The translations under genes were made by a program, and so were the position numbers. Below the pieces are notes generated by a model, which did no database searches, had not been told where the DNA came from, and was given only the letters and a program-made list of their open reading frames with translations. From assembly GCA_963971425.1 (NCBI GenBank), contig OZ020514.1, positions 41,763,158 to 41,827,157 of the forward strand: a DNA stretch of 64,000 nt, written 5' to 3'. This DNA is from Bryoerythrophyllum caledonicum (Eukaryota; Streptophyta; Bryopsida; Pottiales; Pottiaceae). Numbering within the stretch: position 1 is the first letter of the stretch; the number at the start of each line of letters is the position of its first letter. Below are positions 57,806-64,000 of this stretch, in pieces.

Positions 57806-58800
57806 GCTGTTGTTGGAGTTAAGAGTTGCTCGTAGTTAATACGACATTGTAAATACTTATTGAGGTAGATTTAGAGGGGAAAGTAAATAAGGAGAAAAGA
57901 AGTAGAGGTGAAAGGAACTTCAGAGGTACATGTATGGCGCAAGGTCAAAGAGGTGGAACCAACCCACATGTCTTGCATGGGATAATCAACGACAAGTGGG
58001 TGGCCATGAGGTGGCATGGAGGGACTTGCAAGTTGCTTGAGAAGCCACTTGCAAGATACTATAGACGCAACTAAATGGTAGTATAAGTAAAGGCCTTTAA
58101 AAGAAATCAACATCTCACTCAAAACATTCTTTGTACTACCTTGTGTGTCTTTCACTTGCTTGTGCAACCATCTCTCTTTTTCTTTTAACATCAAGAAGTT
58201 ATGGGCTTGCACATGTAAGTTGCAAGTGTAGATTTTTCTTGCTTACTTGTTTGGAGGAGGTCTTGAGTAAGTTTGAGTGTTTCAGTGCACAATGGCTGAT
58301 TCTGAGCTTTAAAAGTGCACATAGACGGCTTTTGGAGCTTTGGTGGTGCACAAGGAAGGCTTTGGAGCTTCGGTATTGTAAAAGGAAGACTTTGAAGCTT
58401 CAGTGGCATAAAAGAGAGGCTTTGGAGCTTTGGTGGTGCACAAGGGCTCATTTGAAGCATTGAAGTCGATTTGAGAAGGCACAAGGAGTTGTAGAGAGCG
58501 GCGGTTTTGCACATTCAAGCTTTTGAACCTTGTAGGTGTTCTTCATAGTGAATGTGTTTTTTGCTCTCTAAAGGTGTTGATTTGAGTGATTAAAGTGCAA
58601 ATTGCACATTGGAGTCAACGTGAAGCTTATTGAAGTTGTTGAAGTCTATATTTGCGTATTTTAGCAAAGAATGGGCTGATTAGTTTAAATAAGATGCAAA
58701 GTTGTACATTTGATTCTAGAAGGAAGAAGACTTGAGTGTTGAAATTGTAGCTTTGCACATTTGAGCTTAGAAGTGGGGTCACGGTCGACTAGGCTAGTAT
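57791..58800. mobile_element. possible solo LTR or other insert at the gene 1 breakpoint
   Basis: Homology to gene 1 stops at a TGTTAGAGCAG sequence, which would suit an LTR start. A TATA-like and leader-like region (TTTAAAAG near 58100) follows. The right end and target duplication were not found. Frames 57871-58212 and 58131-58463 are not supported as genes. Confidence 0.3.
58330..58450. repeat. 30-bp tandem repeat, four copies
   Basis: CTTTGGAGCTTTGGTGGTGC-type units repeat every 30 bp, so all three frames stay open as a ten-residue repeat on either strand. Coding use is not shown. Confidence 0.8.
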
Positions 58801-59280
58801 GAAAAACCTGTCACAAATGGTTTTGCATGGAGGATACAAGCCGTCTCTTGCACTCCACTTCCAACTCCACCTTGATTTTTAAAATATATTTATGGAATAA
58901 GATTACTGACTTCTTCAACATGATAAGAAAACAAAGTTATCTCCAATCCGCCTTATGGTGCGATTAGGAGAAGTATATCTCTCATTCATACATACCTGCC
59001 ACATGTATTTCAAATTGGACAAATATACTTCTTCTGGGAGGTTCATGAGGCTAAATACTTTGAAATTTTGGCGATACATTCATACTAGAGAGTGCTCATA
59101 TATTATGTTTTAAAATTCCTCATCGGAAACCTAATTTATCTTTTATTGGCAAAAAACATGTTTTTTTAGGACCATCCTAAATTAGGGATTACTGTTGGTT
59201 TTTCCTCCAAATTCTTATCCAAATGAGTACAGCATACGTACATGTATCTTGTCACATGAGGTGTTTTAAAAAAATCGATT
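58801..59280. other. spacer
   Basis: No gene or clear repeat is visible. Confidence 0.4.
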
Positions 59281-59389
59281 TTTGTTTTGGGTTTCCTTCA
59301 AAAACAAGTTATTGGAGTCTACTTGCATCATATATACTACTCAGTATATCTGGTATATTTTCATACTGTGCAGTATGCAATATTCTCCT

Positions 59390-60427
59390 CCTCCCGTGAA
59401 AGTTCGGCCACTTACAGAACGACATGTTTCAATTCAGACTTATCCGCAGAGCTGTCAAGGCATCTCCAGTGAATCAGGAGTTCAACTACTTCTTAACCAT
59501 CGTTCTTGATGTCAATGAAGCGCCAACGTTGGGAGTAGCATGGCCGACTTTGTTCATTACTCTATTGTCCACTATCAATGTGGCGCACCTTAGAGCTCTT
59601 CCATGCCGATAGTGGCTCAAGCACACGCCCACTATCACCATGTCAAAACGTTCGGGTGTAGATTCACGCTGTTCGTTTGGACACCAAGCGCCAACAACAC
59701 GAACAGGTGAGTGTCGTTTACACCCGTTATAGTTATCCAATTCTTGACGTTGAGAAGCACCGCCAGAACTTGAACTTGAGAAGTTTAGACTCTCAACTTT
59801 GGCATGCACATACACACCACGGAGTCAAGCGAGTCCAGATGTTACCGACACTATTGGAGTTCCATAGACTAATATCTGGTCAACAATCACATGATTCTAC
59901 TAAGACAGTAAGTATTCTCTGAACTTCAGATAACTAGCCCATGATTCAGTGAATGTAAAATGTCGCCCATGTGACGATCCATCATGATTCTACACACATT
60001 GTATTGTACACGTACACTGTACTTTCTCTAGGAGTGTTCTTGTAGTTTCATTACCTCGCCTTAATTTTCTCATGTCGATGTGGCGTACAATATTGTTATC
60101 ATATTATGCAAGTGAGGGCACGTAGATTATACGTCTGAATCGTACTCTACATTGCTGCAAGGTATGGGAGAAGTCGGTTATGGGAGGGGTAACGAGGTGC
60201 ATTATGCCATGATGAAATGGCTTGCTGATTTTAAGTATGATTGGAACAAAGATGAGGAGCTCGTCACTATGTGTCGTGTCTTTCGTAGAATTTGCTCCAT
60301 TGACATGGACAGTGTGAAGTTCTTGCGAACCTGGGTGTCAAACAAGTCGCACAAAGTAAACGTTGGAGAGAGTAGTGAGATGACTCTATTGTATTGCGAG
60401 ATGGCTCTGTTTGATCAAGTTAAATGA
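59390..60427 (+). CDS. possible small multi-exon gene of unknown function
   Basis: Three plus-strand stretches look coding. They are AVKASPVNQEFNYFLTIVLD (59424-59612), HRQNLNLRSLDSQLWHAHTH to QQSHDSTKT (59680-59908), which ends at a donor ACA|GTAAGT, and GMGEVGYGRGNEVHYAMMKW to EMALFDQVK (60160-60427), which begins at an acceptor-like GCTGCAAG. The last contains an acidic helix KDEELVTMCRVFRRICSIDM. No motif is recognised. It may be an unrelated host fragment or an N-terminal part of the transposase-like gene that follows. Confidence 0.3.
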
Positions 60428-60803
60428 GCCGCATTCAGGTGAAGATTCTTTACCATCTAGTAGTAACAACACCTGAAATATTAAGTAATGTGACCTCAGA
60501 AATATACTTGTTTCATAGTCTGTAACGTACTTCTAAAGAAGTTTTCTATAATGTTGGCATCATGTTGATCTCATAGCATTCTCATATTATGTCATGTACG
60601 CTACTATACATGCATGGTTTGGTGGCCACATACACCCTGCTTTCGTCATTGAGTATTGTGTATAGAACTGCGTGCAAAGTATTGGTGGCTGTACTTTTGT
60701 AATTTAATATACAATATAGTGTTCCATACGTAGATATGGTGTCTATACTTTAATTACTTATTTTGATGAGGTCTTTCCTACTTCATGCATTCTAGTACTC
60801 ATA
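60428..60803. other. spacer
   Basis: No gene is seen. A possible splice acceptor (GGCTTGTAG near 60823) lies just after it. Confidence 0.4.
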
Positions 60804-60829
60804 GTGGTATTTTGGCTTGTAGTAATGGT

Positions 60830-61601
60830 TACTATTGGGGCTGGAGATCAACGGAGGGGTGTGGGTCGCTCTACACCAACTGTGGAAATGTCCGTACATG
60901 AAGACAATCCTACGTTGGCTCGAGAGAATGCGGCTGAGAGACAGCGACGTTTAAGAGCAAGAAGACGGGAATTGGAGGACAGGTCGTTTCGACTAGCGTC
61001 TGTAGCTACAGTTCCAGGTCAGGACTTCTCTCACCGTAGAGATGTGCACAAGGTCTCATCACGCATTTCCAATTTCATTCTGAAGGAACTTGTAAATGCT
61101 GGAGAGGGTTCTAGGTTTAGCCAGGCTGTATTGGAATCAATATTTTCTACTAAGAATGTAGCCTTGCATTTGCCTGAGTGTTACTGTAGTCACTCCAAAG
61201 TTCAAGCTAGTCATGCATTTTGGGAATCGTATAGAAATGAATTGCGGCTATTGAAAAACCCGTGCTCTAAGGAAAAACTTGTAAGGAAGAAGGCCTTGTT
61301 GGAGGCTGCTGTGAGTACCGATGTGTCAGGCGTACGAGCGTTGTCGAAGGTTCTAGGTGCAAATCCTAAGTGCATTGTTGTAGCAGTGCAACGTCGCCAT
61401 AGTCTACAGTCAAGCGGGTCCTTCATTTTCATGTTGGCTGAGCGAAAGAAGAGGCCTGGTCTCTCCGCGATTGCAAAGGACCTAGTTATAGCGTGGTGGT
61501 GTTAAGAATCACGTGTAAGTTCTAACAAGGACGTAAGGTGAAGGCGTTTAGGGCCACATGTATACGAGACGCATGCAACCCATCTCCTCCTCGAGAGTCA
61601 C
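60830..61601 (+). pseudogene. transposase-like gene, exon 1
   Basis: From MSVHEDNPTLARENAAERQR the frame runs through an Arg-rich helix, SSRISNFILKELVNAGEGSR, VLESIFSTKNVALHLPECYC and RRHSLQSSGSFIFMLAERKK to LVIAWWC. It then passes TAA at 61503 and TGA at 61539 in the same phase and continues ESRVSSNKDVR and ETHATHLLLESH to a donor CAC|GTACTT at 61602. The part after the stops keeps protein character and joins exon 2 in phase. It belongs to a family of transposase-like proteins that I know from many eukaryotes but cannot name with certainty. The TGA could be a former CGA codon. Confidence 0.55.
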
Positions 61602-63044
61602 GTACTTCTAAGCACCTTCTCAAGTCTAAAATTAAACTTTGTGTAGGGAGAATATTGTATTGGTCCATTAGTGATACATTCTTTGTTTCACTGTGTTGTA
61701 TACTTAATAAGTCCTAAGTAATACTCCTGCATTGTATTCACCTATCTTTTTGGTCATTTGTCATATACCAATATTTTTCTACACACTTGAATGGTGTGAA
61801 TCTAGTCATTATGTCTAGACTTGAACACGTTGTATACGTCCATAAGTAACACCTATATGGTCAATTGGCGTGCTTGTGACATCCACACCCAGGTTTTGCG
61901 TACACAGTCCTTTTGTCTTTGTATACTCTACAAGGGTCTTTGACATACTTTAGATCTTCTCTTTGAAGTATGTCATCCACATGATATAGACTCATGTAAA
62001 CATTGACGATGTATATACTTAGGAGTCTTTCAGAGGGTACATTCTTGAATATTCTTTATTTGGATATTTATATGTAATCCATCCTCAGACATGAGGGGTC
62101 TTCTTGGGGTTTAGTTGTATACTTGGTCACACTATTCATGTGTGTATGTAAATGGTTTGTATAAAACCTAGGATGTCCAGTACACAGTCCTTGTATGTTG
62201 ATATACTTGGTGGAGGTCTACTACATACTTCAGAAGTCCTTCTTAGGTTTGTCCTCCCCATGTGGGTCTGTATTTATATACACTTTGAGGGAGTTCATAC
62301 TCATTGTCCAACAGATGGGTATATACTCATATATACTTTGTCTGGATACAATTGTACATAGCCCATCCTTAGACATGAGGGGTCCAATGTCCAATGGTTG
62401 TATACTTGGTCACACTATTCATGTGTGTATGTAAATGGTTTGTACAAAACCTAGGATGTCCAGTACACAGTCCTTGTATGTTGACATACTTGGTGGAGGT
62501 CTACTACATACTTCGGAAGTCCTTCTTAGGTATGTCCTCCCCATGTGGGTCTGTAGTTATATACATTTTGAGGGAGTTCATACTCATTGTCCAACAGATG
62601 GGTATATACTCATATATACTTTGTCTGGATACAGTTGTACATAGTCCACCTTTAGACATGAGGGGTCCAATGTCCAACGGTTGTTTACTTGTGGATGTCT
62701 TTTGCATACCTTAGAAGTCCTTCTTAAGGTATGTCCCCAACAAGATATATAATTATATATACTTTGGGGAAGTACAAACTCATTAATCACTCACTCGTTG
62801 TTTACTAATGTAAACTCTTTGAGGGTATGAACACATACTCCATCGTCATATCTTTGTTGAACACAAATGTCAATATTTGAATGTTGTTATTGTGTGAAGT
62901 TGTCATGTCATCTTGGGACCATGCATGCTTTGTACTTTGAAGATAGGCACATGGTATGTCTAGTACAATGGTTATAGACATATACACTTCGACTGGGAAT
63001 GTTGTACTCATTAATGATGGTTTCTTGCATGGTACCTCGTGCAG
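61602..63044 (+). other. 1.44-kb intron of the transposase-like gene
   Basis: The donor GTACTT is at 61602 and the acceptor CCTCGTGCAG|GCT at 63035-63044. Splicing joins LLLESH to ASLYDRFRVAHAD in phase 0. The intron holds the 283-bp repeat. Confidence 0.55.
62121..62720. repeat. 283-bp tandem repeat inside the intron
   Basis: ACTTGGTCACACTATTCATG begins at 62121 and 62404, an exact 283-bp period. A partial third copy follows from 62687, and weaker traces are seen before 62121. Frames such as 62152-62361 and 62435-62644 are two copies of the same repeat-derived frame. Confidence 0.85.
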
Positions 63045-63995
63045 GCTTCTTTGTACGACCGGTTTAGGGTTGCGCATGCAGATGAGCCCATCTCCATGCG
63101 CGCATTTGAAAGACTAAGGCCGTACTTCGTGAAAAAATGCAACAACAAGAATGTCTGTTGCTGTAGGTACCACGTGGAGCTTGACATATTGCGTCAAGCC
63201 CTACAGTCGGTCAAAGACTCAACTAGAGGTTTCCACGTTGGATATTCTAGCCAATGTAGATGCGTAGTATGTTGTAGTGAGAATGGTGTCCCATGTTCGG
63301 CACATTTGAAGAGCTTCGATGGAGTCACTAAAATGTCGGAGCTAGTTGTATGTCAAAAGGAGAACGATGAATTTCATCGGCTAGAGTGTCTGATGGGAGA
63401 ATGTGGAAGATGTGGAGGACATACGCTGCCAATTTGCGCGCTTGAGACCTCAATGACGGAGTTTTGACTGAAGTGGCGCCGATTCGATATGCATGTGGTG
63501 GGAGTTAGTGACGACGGGAGACCTAAGAAGAGAATAGGGGAAGTGTACATGGAGACGTAACTCAACGATTTCTTTGACTATCTACGGCCAAAACTGCACA
63601 AATTTATTACTCACAACTTTGTAGAAAGATGGCAAGACGTGCAGTGCAGAGTCAACATGGAGGAGCTGCCGTGGGATGTTATACTATCGCATGTGGATTT
63701 TGCAGAGAATTACACATTTGAGATTCAAAATGAGATCCAAAGCATGCAATGGCAGTCGATTCAGATTACTATACTAGTACACATTTCGTATCGATATGTT
63801 CATGATTGTGAGAGTATAGTGAAAGAGTCTCACCTTTATGTTTCAGACGATAGGACCCACGATACACTCTTTGTGCAGCATTGTTTCATCAAGCATTGGG
63901 AGTGGCTGACTGAACGTGGTAACCGGGTCCAACGCCATTGGGTGAAGAGCGACAGGTGCGCAGGTCAGTATAGCCTCGACTATTGTATTATGTAA
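63045..63995 (+). pseudogene. transposase-like gene, exon 2
   Basis: One phase reads ISMRAFERLRPYFVKKCNNK, NVCCCRYHVELDILRQALQS, a Cys-rich segment (CRCVVCC, CLMGECGRCGGHTLPIC), TGA at 63465 and LKWRRFDMHVVGVSDDGR. After TAA at 63558 come LNDFFDYLRPKLHKFITHNF, ILSHVDFAENYTFEIQNEIQ, SMQWQSIQITILVHISYRYV, LYVSDDRTHDTLFVQHCF and KSDRCAGQY. The Asp of HVDFAENY and the Asp of KSDRCAGQ are the likely first two acidic residues of a DDE/RNase H-fold catalytic site. GCGCAG|GTCAGT at 63962 is a good donor, so the remainder probably lies beyond the window and the final stop is intronic. Confidence 0.6.
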
Positions 63996-64000
63996 ACACA

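Noticed and set aside
61602-63044. Frames of about 70-106 residues in the intron
   Set aside because: They are copies of the 283-bp repeat and lack independent support.

Overview
The window looks like nuclear DNA of a streptophyte plant with a large, repeat-rich genome. No species can be fixed from sequence alone. The evidence is: GT-AG introns with plant-like donors (GTAAGT, GTATGT, GTGAGT); a PIF/Harbinger transposase next to its Myb/SANT-like partner; a Ty3/gypsy fragment; degenerate TTTAGGG (plant telomere-type) tracts; and no bacterial operon structure. I found no intact single-copy host gene. Nearly every coding stretch belongs to a transposable element or an unnamed multi-copy family, most carrying stops or frameshifts. 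|| Layout. 0.1-6.4 kb: two divergent genes, a protein-kinase-like gene (minus) and a coiled-coil/RING-H2 gene (plus). Each has a C-rich minisatellite beside a TATA box, and each long frame is broken only by TGA codons. 6.5-7.4 kb: an uncharacterised minus-strand frame. 7.9-11.5 kb: decayed Ty3/gypsy RNase H, integrase and a PHD-like finger, split by about 1.9 kb of foreign DNA, followed by LTR-like repeats to 12.4 kb. 12.4-15.6 kb: no gene. 15.7-18.0 kb: a second, distant RING-like gene (minus). || 18.3-57.8 kb is a mosaic of duplicated modules. About 25.64-33.51 kb and 49.97-57.79 kb are diverged inverted copies of one another, 7.8 kb each. Each arm holds the start of an unnamed gene 1 reading outward and a DUF7869-like gene 2 reading inward, with AT-rich DNA between. 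Gene 1 is fullest in the left copy (22.2-26.5 kb) and gene 2 in the right copy (48.1-50.8 kb). Direct copies of an FCP1/NIF-type HAD phosphatase gene lie at 20.0-22.0 and 45.4-47.2 kb. An 0.89-kb upstream segment is repeated at 18.26 and 33.51 kb. A PIF/Harbinger element (35.7-38.3 kb) and a decayed minus-strand gene (40.2-44.4 kb) sit between the arms. || 59.3-64 kb: weak exons, then a two-exon transposase-like pseudogene whose intron carries a 283-bp tandem repeat, running off the window end. || The strongest unexplained signal is a dispersed imperfect palindrome, arms ACTTTAGCTCG and CGAGCTAAAGT around a 3-6 nt centre. I count about 30 copies, all inside the gene 1, gene 2 and HAD modules. 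Eight occupy matching places in both arms, and one pair brackets a short intron. Gene 1 also has a possible ParB-like plus methyltransferase-like layout, which I offer only as a hypothesis.
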